Assembly: GCA_964567125.1 (NCBI GenBank)
Contig: CAZMLC010000004.1
Location: forward strand, 4,854 to 68,853
From: CAZMLC01 sp964567125
GTDB lineage: Bacteria > Verrucomicrobiota > Kiritimatiellia > RFP12 > UBA1067
Direction of reading: 5' to 3'
Length of the DNA stretch: 64,000 nucleotides
Positions within the stretch are counted from its first letter, which is position 1. The number at the start of each line of letters is the position of its first letter. Position numbers and translations under genes: made by a program. Below are positions 8,336-17,215 of this stretch, piece by piece. The notes under the pieces are model-generated. The model saw nothing but the letters and a program-made list of their open reading frames with translations. It did not search any database and was not told the origin of the DNA.

Positions 8336-8701
8336 GTGCGGCTCATGGTTACGTTTACATGCGATACGGGTATTTTGATTCGCCACGTCGAAGAGGCCAA
8401 AACCCTTTTTCAGCGTATGCGCGGGCTACTGGGCTGTCGCGGCCTCGGACCTGAGCGCGCGCTGCTGATCGCGTCCTGTCGTGCGGTACACACGGTGGGC
8501 ATGCGCTTTGCGCTGGATCTGGTCTTCCTTGACCGCGCTAACGTTGTCGTCCGCATTGTCCGCAACGTTCCTCCGAGGCGCTGGTGCGTCTGGGGCGGGT
8601 GGCGTGCCCATCGCGTCCTCGAATGCGAAGCCGGGTGCGTTGACCTTGCCGCGCTGAGACCCGGCATGACGCTTCATTGCGCGCCGTGGGCCGGTGAGTG
8701 A
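8336..8701 (+). CDS. DUF192 family protein
   Basis: The 121-residue product matches the DUF192 fold: 'AKTLFQRMRGLLGCRGL' early on, a central 'VHTVGMRFALDLVFLD', and a conserved end 'VLECEAG'. Family members are small beta-rich proteins of unknown function, often exported, but no signal peptide is seen here. The GTG at 8336 is used; an ATG at 8345 is an alternative. It follows the kinase by 5 bp and may be co-transcribed. Confidence 0.85.
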   Translation: MRLMVTFTCDTGILIRHVEEAKTLFQRMRGLLGCRGLGPERALLIASCRAVHTVGMRFALDLVFLDRANVVVRIVRNVPPRRWCVWGGWRAHRVLECEAGCVDLAALRPGMTLHCAPWAGE

Positions 8702-8714
8702 GCGCCTTTTTCCG

Positions 8715-10208
8715 CTACTTGCCTTCCAGCGTCCATGCTTTCGGCCCGAAAGACTGATTATACGCCAGCGCGACCGTGAGTCCGTCGGGCTTGAATGTCA
8801 GCACCACGTCGAGCCGATATGGCGTTTCGCAAAAATAGATCTGGGCTTTAAACGCTTTCTCACTGATCCAGGCGCCGCTGGCGGCAATCGGTTGCAGACC
8901 CTCGACCTGCTGTAGCGCATGCGCGCCGCCTTTTTCAAAATTCAGCGCGCCGTTGAGCCATTTGCCAAAGCCGCAGCGGATGGTCTGAGGACCGTGGTCG
9001 TTGACGATCTTGAGAAGGTAGCCCTCCGTGGTTTCCGTCAGCTGCAGGGATTGGAGTCCTTTTTCATTGTCGCCAAAGGTGTAGGTCTTTTCCAGCGATT
9101 GCGTCAGGTTGAACTGACGTCCCGCAACGGGTGCGAGGCTGAGCGCGTTGAGTTTCGCGGTCAGTTTGGCCTGTGCATCCGGATTTTCAGCAAGCGGGGC
9201 AGGGTTGAAGTTCGGCAGCAGGTCGCGCCAGATGGCGTTGAGCGGCTTCTGCATGTCGCCCAGTCCGCTGGTGATGGCAATGACCACGTCGTGTTCCGGA
9301 ATGACGACCACGTATTGTCCGAACGCGCCGTCGCCGCGATAGGCGTTATGGCGGCACCGCCAGAACTGGAACCCATAGCCTTGACTCCAGTCGCTTTCCG
9401 GATTGTTGCCGTTGGACACCTGCTTGGCCGTGGCCTGTGCAATCCAATTGGATGAGAGCAGTTGTTTGCCCTGCCAGCAACCGCGCTGAAGGTAGAGCTG
9501 ACCAAAGGCGGCAATGTTGCGCGTGGTTACTTTGAGCCCGTAGCCGCCGGTTGCGATCTGCTGCGGGGAGAACTCCCAGTGCGGGTTTTGAATGTTGAGC
9601 GGGGCAAAGAGCCGGGGCGTGAGAAACTCAAGCAGGTTCTTGCCGCTCTTTTTCTGCACGATGGCCGAGAGCATATAGGTTGCGCCGGTGTTATAGCGGA
9701 AGAAGGTGCCCGGCGTATGCTCGACGGGTTGCGCCAGGAAGGTCGTAACCCAGTCCTCCGTGCTGCGCTGGCGGATCGCCGGCAGCGTGTCGTTCTGGTT
9801 GCCCGTGCTCATGGTGAGCAGATCGCGGATGCGCATGGCCTTCAGATTCTCACTGGGATTCGGCGGCAGTTTGTCCGGAAAGATATCGGCGACGCGTTCG
9901 TCGATCGAAAGCAAACCTTCGTCAGCGGCGAGACCTACCGCAGTAGAGGTGAAACTTTTGCTGAGCGAGTAGAGCATGTGCGGCCGCTCAGGCGTATAGG
10001 GCGACCACCAGCCCTCGGCCAGGAGCGTGTTGTGACGGATCAGGACGAACCCGTGGATCGCATTGTTTTCGCGCTCCAGGTTTTCAATCCATGTCAGCAC
10101 CTTTTCAGAGGAAAGACCCTGGGCTTCAGGTGTGCTCTTCTCAAAGGCCGCGCTGATGGTGACGATGAGGCTAAGCAATCCGGCAATCAGGAGCAGGGAT
10201 CTGTTCAT
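8715..10208 (-). CDS. Exported serine hydrolase, class C beta-lactamase/DD-peptidase family
   Basis: The ATG at 10208 has GGAGACC upstream and opens a signal peptide ('MNRSLLLIAGLLSLIVTISA'). The beta-lactamase-related domain shows the SxxK catalytic motif in 'YSLSKSFTSTAVG', a Tyr-x-Asn-like 'YNTGATY', and 'WRCRHNAYRGDGAFGQ' near the third motif. The last 130 residues form a beta-rich tail. Such enzymes are esterases, amidohydrolases or peptidases acting in the periplasm; the substrate is not predictable. The gene is convergent with the DUF192 gene. Longer in-frame starts upstream lack a ribosome site. Confidence 0.9.
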   Translation of the reverse strand: MNRSLLLIAGLLSLIVTISAAFEKSTPEAQGLSSEKVLTWIENLERENNAIHGFVLIRHNTLLAEGWWSPYTPERPHMLYSLSKSFTSTAVGLAADEGLLSIDERVADIFPDKLPPNPSENLKAMRIRDLLTMSTGNQNDTLPAIRQRSTEDWVTTFLAQPVEHTPGTFFRYNTGATYMLSAIVQKKSGKNLLEFLTPRLFAPLNIQNPHWEFSPQQIATGGYGLKVTTRNIAAFGQLYLQRGCWQGKQLLSSNWIAQATAKQVSNGNNPESDWSQGYGFQFWRCRHNAYRGDGAFGQYVVVIPEHDVVIAITSGLGDMQKPLNAIWRDLLPNFNPAPLAENPDAQAKLTAKLNALSLAPVAGRQFNLTQSLEKTYTFGDNEKGLQSLQLTETTEGYLLKIVNDHGPQTIRCGFGKWLNGALNFEKGGAHALQQVEGLQPIAASGAWISEKAFKAQIYFCETPYRLDVVLTFKPDGLTVALAYNQSFGPKAWTLEGK

Positions 10209-10412
10209 TTTTTGGTCTCCACAAAATAAATGAAAACAGTGTGCCATGAAATCGCGAATAAATCGAGTGTGAAGTCGCAGGGGCTGCTGATTTCACGGCG
10301 GAACCGGATCGCGCATCTGACAAGAATAGGCTTTTGCTTTTTCGCAAAATCCGCTACTATGAAGACCATAAAAGGTTAAGGATGCTAAGCTTTCGCGCAC
10401 AGTGAAAAGGAG

Positions 10413-10471
10413 CATGATTCTTTTCATAGAAGCATGTTTTGTCTTGCGTGAAGACAAGAAGCTGGTATGAT
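10413..10471 (+). promoter_or_regulatory. Candidate ilvC promoter with two dyads
   Basis: TTGCGT (10444-10449) and TATGAT (10466-10471) are 16 bp apart, about 55 bp before the ilvC start. A perfect inverted repeat TGTCTT-GCGTG-AAGACA (10440-10456) covers the -35, and an imperfect dyad CATGATTCT/AGAAGCATG (10413-10436) lies just upstream. Either could be an operator. No leader peptide or attenuator is seen. The rest of the 10209-10524 spacer shows nothing I can name. Confidence 0.45.
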
Positions 10472-10524
10472 AACGAACCTGTTTAGACCGATTCAGGTTG
10501 GAAACACAATAGGAGTAATGAATT

Positions 10525-11625
10525 ATGGCGAAGATTGATTTTGGCGGTGTCGTTGAAAACGTCGTCACGCGTAAAGAGTATTCGTTGAAAACTGCTCAGA
10601 AGTTCCTCGCGAAGGAGACGATTGCGATCATTGGATACGGTGTACAGGGACCGGCTCAGTCACTGAACATGCGCGACAACGGAATCAACGTGATTATCGG
10701 CCAGGACAAGCGTTTTGCGAGCGACTGGAAGCGTGCGCAAAAGGATGGCTTCAAGGTTGGTAAGAGCTTGTTCGATATCGAAGAGGCCTGTGAGCGGGCA
10801 TCAATCGTTATGATCCTCCTGAACGATGCGGCAATCAAGCAGGTGTGGCCGCGCATTCAGCCGTACATGACAGCCGGCAAGGCGCTCTATTTCTCGCACG
10901 GTTTCGGTTGGGTTTACCGCAAGTTGACGGGCGTCAAGGTCAGCGCGGACGTGGATGTGATCATGGTCGCTCCGAAGGGTTCGGGCACCTCTGTGCGCCG
11001 TAACTTCCTCGCCGGCGTGGGCATCAACTCCAGCTTCGCGGTTGCGCAGGACGCAACGGGCAAGGCTCTTGACCGTACCCTCTCGATCGGCATCGCAGTC
11101 GGTTCCGGCTACCTCTTCCCGACGACCTTCGAACACGAAGTGACCTCGGACCTGGTGGGCGAGCGCGGCGTGCTGATGGGCTGCTTGGCTGGCGTGATGG
11201 AAGCTCAGTACGATGTGCTGCGCGCCAATGGCCATACGCCGTCTGAAGCCTTCAACGAAACCGTCGAAGAGCTGACGCAGAGCTTGATCCGTCTCGTCGA
11301 TGAAAACGGCATGGACTGGATGTATGCGAACTGTTCGGCAACGGCTCAGCGCGGTGCCTTGGATTGGCGCCCGAAGTTCAAGAAGGCCACATTGCCGGTC
11401 TTCAAGGATCTGTACGAGGCGGTCAAGAGCCAGCGCGAAGCGCGTCATGTCATCAAGACCTGCGGTACGGCGGACTACAAGGAGAAACTGGAGAAGGAAC
11501 TGAAGGTGCTGCGCGATTCCGAGATGTGGCGCGCCGGTGCGGCTTGCCGCAGCCTTCGTCCGCACGAGAAGGCCAAGGCCAATGCCGCCAAGGCCAAGGG
11601 CGTTTCCGGCCGCGGCTCGAACTAA
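10525..11625 (+). CDS. ilvC: Ketol-acid reductoisomerase
   Basis: It converts acetolactate or acetohydroxybutyrate to the dihydroxy acids of valine, leucine and isoleucine synthesis. The NADPH-binding 'IAIIGYGVQGPAQSLNMRDNG', the metal-binding 'VMEAQYDVLRANGHTPSEAFNETVEELTQS' region and 'GERGVLMG' are all present. The sequence type is the one shared by Bacteroidetes/PVC bacteria and fungal Ilv5, not the E. coli type. The last 20 residues form a basic Lys/Ala tail ('KAKANAAKAKG') not needed for catalysis. AATAGGAG precedes the ATG. Other ilv or leu genes are not nearby. Confidence 0.96.
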   Translation: MAKIDFGGVVENVVTRKEYSLKTAQKFLAKETIAIIGYGVQGPAQSLNMRDNGINVIIGQDKRFASDWKRAQKDGFKVGKSLFDIEEACERASIVMILLNDAAIKQVWPRIQPYMTAGKALYFSHGFGWVYRKLTGVKVSADVDVIMVAPKGSGTSVRRNFLAGVGINSSFAVAQDATGKALDRTLSIGIAVGSGYLFPTTFEHEVTSDLVGERGVLMGCLAGVMEAQYDVLRANGHTPSEAFNETVEELTQSLIRLVDENGMDWMYANCSATAQRGALDWRPKFKKATLPVFKDLYEAVKSQREARHVIKTCGTADYKEKLEKELKVLRDSEMWRAGAACRSLRPHEKAKANAAKAKGVSGRGSN

Positions 11626-11644
11626 GGTGAGCGTCTGCTCGCGA

Positions 11645-11704
11645 AGAGGTTTGCGTACAGCAAGCCTCTTTCCTGCGATTCCTCTGCATTGCGGAGGAAT
11701 CGCA
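11645..11704 (+). terminator. Tandem hairpins after ilvC
   Basis: Two stems follow ilvC. AGAGGTTTGC/GCAAGCCTCT lies at 11645-11669 with one G-U pair. A perfect TGCGATTCCTC/GAGGAATCGCA lies at 11674-11704. Neither has a long T-run ('CTTTCC' after the first), so termination efficiency is uncertain. The second stem could also be a regulatory dyad upstream of rpmE. Confidence 0.45.
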
Positions 11705-11841
11705 TCTGTTTCAGCGGCGGGTTCGCATTAAAGTGAAGCGTTCCTGGGCGTAAAAAAGGGATTTATGCTCTTTTCCGGCTTGCGTTTCAGCCCCACTCTT
11801 TGTTATTCTTTTAACTCTTTTACAGCAAAGGGCTTTTGATT

Positions 11842-12042
11842 ATGAAGAAGGACATTCATCCGAAGTATGAAGAGGCGACGATTTCGTGCGCCTGCGGCAA
11901 CGTGATTCACACGAAGTCGACCAGAAAAGAAATGAGCGTGAACACCTGTTCCGCCTGCCATCCTTATTTCACAGGACAGCAGACCATGGTGGATACGGAA
12001 GGTCGCGTTGACATGTTCCGTAAACGTTACGCCAAGAAGTAA
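11842..12042 (+). CDS. rpmE: 50S ribosomal protein L31, zinc-binding type
   Basis: A 66-residue protein with the L31 start 'MKKDIHPKY' and Cys pairs 'CACG' and 'CSACHPYFTG', which mark the zinc-binding (C+) form. L31 bridges the two ribosomal subunits. An ATG 6 nt upstream is also in frame, but homologues start at 'MKKDIHP'. It lies 72 bp before prfA, a pairing seen in many bacteria. Confidence 0.97.
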   Translation: MKKDIHPKYEEATISCACGNVIHTKSTRKEMSVNTCSACHPYFTGQQTMVDTEGRVDMFRKRYAKK

Positions 12043-12114
12043 ATCGCGGCGGGAAAACTGGGTCGGGCGGCGTTTTGCAGTGGCAAGGCGCAATCCGGCC
12101 TCTTTTATTTTCTT

Positions 12115-13206
12115 ATGCTCGATCAGTCGCACATCCAAAAAGTGCTTGAAAAAGTGCAGCAGGCCGAGACTGCTCTCTCAGACCCTGCGGTTTTGGGCAA
12201 TCCCTCGGTATACCGCGAGAAATTGCGCGAACATGCGGCCTTGAAGAAACTCGAGCATGTGGCCAATCTCTATTTCCGCCTGCTTTCCGATCTGGAGGGC
12301 AATCGCCAGATTTTGAACGATGGCGGCGATGAAGATCTGCTGGCGATGGCGCAGGAAGAGATCGTTGCGATCGAGGCGAAGCTGCCCGATGCGGAGCGGG
12401 CTGTTCTGGCGAATCTGCTTCCGCCGGATCCTTCGGATGCGCGCAATGCGGTCTTCGAAATCCGCGCAGGAACCGGTGGCGAAGAGGCTGCGCTCTTTGC
12501 CGCGGTTCTCTTCCGCATGTACTCCAAGTACTGCGATAGCAAGGGCTGGAAAATCTCCATCATTGACGCGAATGGCACGGAGTTAGGCGGATACAAGGAG
12601 ATCGTCTTCACCGTGATCGGCGATGGCGCTTACGGTCGCTTCAAATACGAAAGTGGCGGCCATCGCGTGCAGCGCGTTCCTGAGACGGAGGCGCAAGGCC
12701 GTATCCATACCTCGGCCGCGACCCTTATCGTTTTTCCCGAAGCCGAGGAAAACGATGACATCGTGTTACCTGAATCGGATCTGCGCATCGATATCTTCTG
12801 CGCGGGCGGACATGGCGGTCAGGGCGTCAACACGACCTATTCCGCCATTCGCATTACCCATTTGCCGACCGGACTTGTCGCGCAGTGTCAGGATGAGCGT
12901 TCGCAGCATCGGAATAAGGAAAAGGCGCTGGGCGTGCTGAAAGCCCGTATTCTGGATCAGCAACGTCAGGCGGAAGAGGCTAAGCTCGGTAAGACGCGGC
13001 TCGATTTGCGCGGCTCGGGGGATCGCAGTCAGCGTATCCGCACCTACAATTTTCCGCAGAATCGCATGACGGATCATCGCATCAATCTGACGCTGTACAG
13101 CTTGGATCGGATCGTCGAGGGCGAACTCGATACGCTGCTCGATCAGCTTGCCGCGTATGATCAGGATCAGCGTCTACAGGACGAGTTCAGCCCTGCTGGC
13201 GCGTAA
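12115..13206 (+). CDS. prfA: Peptide chain release factor 1
   Basis: Class I release factor of 363 residues that terminates at UAA and UAG. The peptidyl-tRNA hydrolysis motif GGQ is in 'GGHGGQGVNTTYSAIR'. 'HRVQRVPETEAQGRIHTSAAT' is of the RF1 type (PxT-like region) and not RF2 SPF. The methyltransferase prmC that often follows prfA is absent; instead prfA meets ligA tail to tail, with 2 bp between stops. Confidence 0.96.
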   Translation: MLDQSHIQKVLEKVQQAETALSDPAVLGNPSVYREKLREHAALKKLEHVANLYFRLLSDLEGNRQILNDGGDEDLLAMAQEEIVAIEAKLPDAERAVLANLLPPDPSDARNAVFEIRAGTGGEEAALFAAVLFRMYSKYCDSKGWKISIIDANGTELGGYKEIVFTVIGDGAYGRFKYESGGHRVQRVPETEAQGRIHTSAATLIVFPEAEENDDIVLPESDLRIDIFCAGGHGGQGVNTTYSAIRITHLPTGLVAQCQDERSQHRNKEKALGVLKARILDQQRQAEEAKLGKTRLDLRGSGDRSQRIRTYNFPQNRMTDHRINLTLYSLDRIVEGELDTLLDQLAAYDQDQRLQDEFSPAGA

Positions 13207-13208
13207 AC

Positions 13209-15530
13209 TCAGAAGAGTTCCTGTTGATGATAGTCGGTTGATTTTTTCCGTTCAGGTTGCAGCTGGGCAACAGGAGTACCTGCGACGCGATCGTTCTTCG
13301 TTTCCGCGTCCCCCATCAGTGCATAAAGTCCGGTCTCATCGATGACCGTCGTGCCGAGACTGCGCGCCTTGCTGATTTTGGTGGCACCTACGGCTTCTCC
13401 CGCAACGAGGTACTGCGTATTGCGCGCAACAGCCTCTTGCACGATACCCCCTGCGGCTTTGATCGCATCCGCGATTTCCGTGCGCGGCCGCGACAGCGAT
13501 CCAGTCAGCACAAACGTGAGGCCGGCCAATTTAGCATCAGGATCGAACGAGTGTTTTTCAGGCGCTTTCGGATCAATCCCCAAGGCGAGCATGCGGCTGA
13601 GCCACTGTTTTCCGTAGTCCGAATCAAAAAAGTGAAGCACCGCTTTGGCGGCTTCGATTTTGATTGTGCAGATGTATTCCGGCGGCAGCGCGGTGCCGGG
13701 CTTTTTACGCGCTAATCCGCGCTCAACAAAGGCATCGCCAATCATGCCGATCTCACCGCAGATGCGCAGATGCTGGGTCTGACGTTCAGCCCGTTCGTGT
13801 TCATCTTTAGGCGGACGTGCCGTGGAGCGCGGATTGATACGCAGTGCTTCCTCTGCGCATTCGTTGAGCCGGACGACATCGCGCAGAACCGCGGAATGCG
13901 CAAGTTCGGAATAGCAGGTGTGTGCCTGGGCGATCTGCTCGGCAATCGTAACTCCGACATTGGGAATGCCGGTTGCAAAGAGCCAGCGATCCAGCGGAAG
14001 ATTCCGTGCGGCGTCCAGCGCCTCCATGAGGGTCTGTGCGTTCTTGCCGAATTTGCGCAGCCCTGTTTCCGCGTCACCGATCATCACATTTTCAAGCTGG
14101 GTGACTGAGAGTGAGAAAAGATCGAGCGGATCTTTGACCAGGTTCTGGGCGACAAAGGTCTCGGCGATCACGCCGCCCAGCGCGCGCAGATCCAGCGCGT
14201 TGCGCGAGGCAAAGTGTTCGAGGCGGTTGACGCATTGAGCTGGGCAGGCGGGGTTGATGCAGCGATGCGCGACCTCATCGTTCAGGCGTACCACCTCGCC
14301 GTCGCAGGCGGGACAGCGCGTCGGCATTGTAAACGGAATTTCGCTCCCCGTGCGTTTTTCGACAGCCACGGATTCAACAGCCGGGATAACATCGCCCGCC
14401 TTGACCACCCAGACAGGGTCGCCGATGCGGATATCCTTGCGCTGGATTTCGTCGGCATTGTGAAGCGTGGCGCGTGCGATTTCCGATCCCGCCAGAAGCA
14501 CAGGATCGAGCTCCGCTACGGGCGTCAGCACGCCGGTGCGGCCGACCTGCACCGTGATGGCGCGGATATGCGTGGCCGCGCGCTCGGGCTCATACTTGAA
14601 GGCGCAGGCCCAGCGCGGCGACTTCGCGGTGTTGCCGAGCACATCGTAGAGGTTGCGGCGGTTCACCTTGATGACAGCGCCGTCGATCTCAAAGGGAAAA
14701 CTGTGACGCAGTGTCTGCAGCTCGTTAATGGCAGCGATGACCGCGTGGATGTCGACACAGAGGCGTTGCCATGGGGGTGTACGGAAACCCCATTTCGCCA
14801 GCTGGAGCATCATGCCGCTGTGCGTGGCGAAGTCGATGCCTTTCAGCGTCCCTGTGGCATAGAGGATCGCATTGAGCGGTCGCGTTGCGACTTCGCGTGG
14901 ATCGAGCTGTTTCAGCGAACCGGCCGTGGCATTGCGCGGATTCATGAAGGGCTCGTGTCCGGCCTCCTCCTCGCGGCGGTTGAGCGCGGCAAACCCTTCG
15001 CGCGTCATGTAGACCTCGCCGCGGACTTCGAGAAGCGGCGGCGCATCCGGAATCGAGAGGGGAATTGCACGGATGGTTTTGACATTGGCGGTGATGTCGT
15101 CGCCGATGTCGCCGTTTCCGCGCGTGGCGCCACGGACCAATATGCCATTCTCGTAGAGCAGGGAGAAGGCGACACCGTCGATCTTCGGTTCCACGATGTA
15201 GTCCCAGACATCGTCCGGCAGGAGACGCCGGATCGCGGCATCAAAGGACAAGACGTCGGCCTGCGCATGGGTTTTGTCCAGACTGAGCATGGGCGGCGCG
15301 TGACGCACCTGACGGAAGGTCGTGAGCGGAGCACCGCCCACGCGCTGCGTCGGGGAATCGGTGGTGACGACTTCCGGATGCGCGCGCTCGATGGCCTCGA
15401 GTTCACGATACAGCGCATCGTAGTCGGCATCGCCTAGTTCAGGCCGAGCTTCAACGTAATAAAGCCGGTCATGCCGATGAATTTCCTTGCGCAGGAAGTC
15501 GAGGCGCTGTTGCTCAGCGGGAGTCATCAT
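13209..15530 (-). CDS. ligA: NAD-dependent DNA ligase with insertion in the HhH region
   Basis: It seals nicks in DNA using NAD+. Domain Ia and the adenylation domain carry the active Lys116 in 'VEPKIDG'. An OB fold follows, then a four-Cys zinc finger ('CPACDGEV', 'CINPACPAQC'), a helix-hairpin-helix region and a C-terminal BRCT domain ('GLTFVLTGSLSRPRTEI'). At 773 residues it is roughly 100 longer than typical LigA. The excess lies around residues 540-630, a charged segment that splits the HhH domain, and the second HhH motif is hard to find. The first codons (ATGATG) overlap the stop of the upstream lipoprotein gene. Confidence 0.95.
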   Translation of the reverse strand: MMTPAEQQRLDFLRKEIHRHDRLYYVEARPELGDADYDALYRELEAIERAHPEVVTTDSPTQRVGGAPLTTFRQVRHAPPMLSLDKTHAQADVLSFDAAIRRLLPDDVWDYIVEPKIDGVAFSLLYENGILVRGATRGNGDIGDDITANVKTIRAIPLSIPDAPPLLEVRGEVYMTREGFAALNRREEEAGHEPFMNPRNATAGSLKQLDPREVATRPLNAILYATGTLKGIDFATHSGMMLQLAKWGFRTPPWQRLCVDIHAVIAAINELQTLRHSFPFEIDGAVIKVNRRNLYDVLGNTAKSPRWACAFKYEPERAATHIRAITVQVGRTGVLTPVAELDPVLLAGSEIARATLHNADEIQRKDIRIGDPVWVVKAGDVIPAVESVAVEKRTGSEIPFTMPTRCPACDGEVVRLNDEVAHRCINPACPAQCVNRLEHFASRNALDLRALGGVIAETFVAQNLVKDPLDLFSLSVTQLENVMIGDAETGLRKFGKNAQTLMEALDAARNLPLDRWLFATGIPNVGVTIAEQIAQAHTCYSELAHSAVLRDVVRLNECAEEALRINPRSTARPPKDEHERAERQTQHLRICGEIGMIGDAFVERGLARKKPGTALPPEYICTIKIEAAKAVLHFFDSDYGKQWLSRMLALGIDPKAPEKHSFDPDAKLAGLTFVLTGSLSRPRTEIADAIKAAGGIVQEAVARNTQYLVAGEAVGATKISKARSLGTTVIDETGLYALMGDAETKNDRVAGTPVAQLQPERKKSTDYHQQELF

Positions 15531-15871
15531 TGGACGGGTTCAGTTGTAGAGGATGCTTTTTTTTCAGAGACAAAGACAACGCGCGAATAGCCGGCTTTAC
15601 GCAGTTCGATCAATACCGCAGTCATGAGCCTGCGGTCAGGATTCTCCGGTACTTGGACCGAGAGTTCCTGATTGCGTTCAAACCCGGCACGTTGCGCAGC
15701 CGAAGCAACGCGGTCGAGTGGAATCTGCTTATCGTAGACAAGAATGTTGCCTAGCGAATCAATAACGATTTGCGCCTTTGCGGAGTCGCGTACAACGCGC
15801 GAAGTCGCACAGCCTGTAAAAAAGAGAAACATGCTAAACGTTAACAGAATCCGAGTCAGCAGCGTTTTCAT
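15527..15871 (-). CDS. Lipoprotein with ExbD/TolR-like periplasmic domain
   Basis: The ATG at 15871 has AGGAAAG upstream. The first 20 residues are a lipoprotein signal ending in the lipobox 'FFTGC'. The rest (about 95 residues) follows the ExbD/TolR periplasmic pattern: 'VIDSLGNILVYDKQIPLD', 'SVQVPENPDRRLMTAVLIELRKAGYSRVVFVS' (quoted in part). ExbD and TolR are normally anchored by one N-terminal helix carrying an essential Asp. Here that helix is replaced by a lipid anchor and no ExbB/TolQ partner is nearby. It overlaps ligA by 4 bp. Function unknown; a structural or peptidoglycan-linked role is possible. Confidence 0.7.
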   Translation of the reverse strand: MKTLLTRILLTFSMFLFFTGCATSRVVRDSAKAQIVIDSLGNILVYDKQIPLDRVASAAQRAGFERNQELSVQVPENPDRRLMTAVLIELRKAGYSRVVFVSEKKASSTTEPVQ

Positions 15872-15893
15872 TTCTTTCCTCGTGAACGCGCGT

Positions 15894-17195
15894 TTACGCC
15901 TTGCGCAGGTCGGTGACGCGGCGCAACTTGCCTTCGCTGCGGGGCAGCGTATGCGGTTCCGCAAGCGTGACTTTTGCGTGGATGTTGATAATCCGCGCAA
16001 TAGCCTGTCCGATTTTCGCGCGCAGTTTCTCCATGGACTTGATGTCGTCGCTGAAGGTCTGGGCCGTGACTTCGACTTTCACTTCGATGGTATCCAGGTC
16101 GCCCTCTTTGGTTACGAAGATATGATAGTGCGGCAGCACGGATTCAATCGAGAGCAGGGCGGTCTCGATCTGCGAGGGGAAGACATTGACACCGCGGATG
16201 ATCAGCATATCGTCGGAGCGCGCGCTGATGCGTTCAAAGGTGCGCATGGTGCGCCCGCAGGGGCAGCGCTCCGTAAAGATGCGCGAAAGGTCGCGGGTGC
16301 GGTAACGCAGCATCGGTGTGCCGCGACGCGTCAGCGTGGAAAAGACGAGTTCGCCCTTTTCGCCATCCGGCAGCGGTTCGAGCGTCTCGGGATCGATGAT
16401 TTCAGGATAGAAGTGATCCTCAAAGACGTGCAAGCCGTGGCGGTATTCGCAGTCGTTAGCTACGCCAGGACCGCAGATCTCGGTCAAGCCGTAGATGTCA
16501 TGCGCCTTGATTCCGGTTAGGGATTCGATCTTGTCGCGCATGGCTTCGGTCCACGGTTCAGCACCGAAGACGCCGTGCTTCAGCTTCATATCCTTGCGGA
16601 AATCGATGCCCATCTTCATGCCCTCATCGATCAGGTGCAGGAAGTAACTGGGGGTGCAGGCAATGACCGTAACGCCGAAATCGCGCATGAGCATCAGTTG
16701 ACGATCCGTATTGCCGCCGGAGATGGGGAGCACGGTGCATCCGAGGCCTTCCGCGCCGTAATGCAAGCCCAGACCGCCGGTGAAAAGACCGTATCCGTAG
16801 GCGATTTGAACGATGTCGTTATGGGTGATGCCGGCCATCGCCAAGGCGCGCATGGTGCCCTCTTTCCAGACATCCAGATCGCCCTGCGTATTGCCGATCA
16901 CGATGGGTTTACCCGTTGTGCCGCTGGAGCAGTGGAAGCGCACGATCTCGGACATGGGCGAGGCAAAGAGTCCGAACGGATATTCGTCGCGCAGATCCGT
17001 CTTGATCATAAACGGCAGGCGTGCGATGTCGGCGAGCGTCTGAATGTGTTCCGGACGAACACCGCGTTCATCCATGCGTTTGCGCGTCAAAGGCACGTGA
17101 GCGTAAACATGGGCGACCAATTCCTGCAGCCGCTTCAATTGAAGTGCACGCAGCTGGTCAATGGGCATATAGTCGTTAGCGCTAATCGGGTTCAT
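15894..17195 (-). CDS. Phenylacetate-CoA ligase family adenylate-forming enzyme
   Basis: 433 residues of the PaaK family. It contains the AMP-binding motif 'SSGTTGKPIVIG', 'YGLTEICGPG' and the C-terminal 'RSDDMLIIRGVNVFPSQIE'. The family forms acyl-CoA from aryl acids via an acyl-adenylate. A good ribosome site (AAGGAAGG) precedes the ATG. No other phenylacetate-degradation gene is present; the gene sits between lpxD and an envelope lipoprotein. In anaerobes such orphan PaaK proteins may activate indole- or phenylacetate from amino-acid fermentation; that is inference. Confidence 0.9.
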   Translation of the reverse strand: MNPISANDYMPIDQLRALQLKRLQELVAHVYAHVPLTRKRMDERGVRPEHIQTLADIARLPFMIKTDLRDEYPFGLFASPMSEIVRFHCSSGTTGKPIVIGNTQGDLDVWKEGTMRALAMAGITHNDIVQIAYGYGLFTGGLGLHYGAEGLGCTVLPISGGNTDRQLMLMRDFGVTVIACTPSYFLHLIDEGMKMGIDFRKDMKLKHGVFGAEPWTEAMRDKIESLTGIKAHDIYGLTEICGPGVANDCEYRHGLHVFEDHFYPEIIDPETLEPLPDGEKGELVFSTLTRRGTPMLRYRTRDLSRIFTERCPCGRTMRTFERISARSDDMLIIRGVNVFPSQIETALLSIESVLPHYHIFVTKEGDLDTIEVKVEVTAQTFSDDIKSMEKLRAKIGQAIARIINIHAKVTLAEPHTLPRSEGKLRRVTDLRKA

Positions 17196-17215
17196 GCGCG
17201 AGACCTTCCTTCAGT

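Noticed and set aside
14214..15437. 407-residue open frame antisense to ligA
   Set aside because: ligA has full family support; the antisense frame has no domain or start signal. The same reasoning removes the long frames at 1308-2399, 3581-4645, 24150-25580 and 27597-28745.
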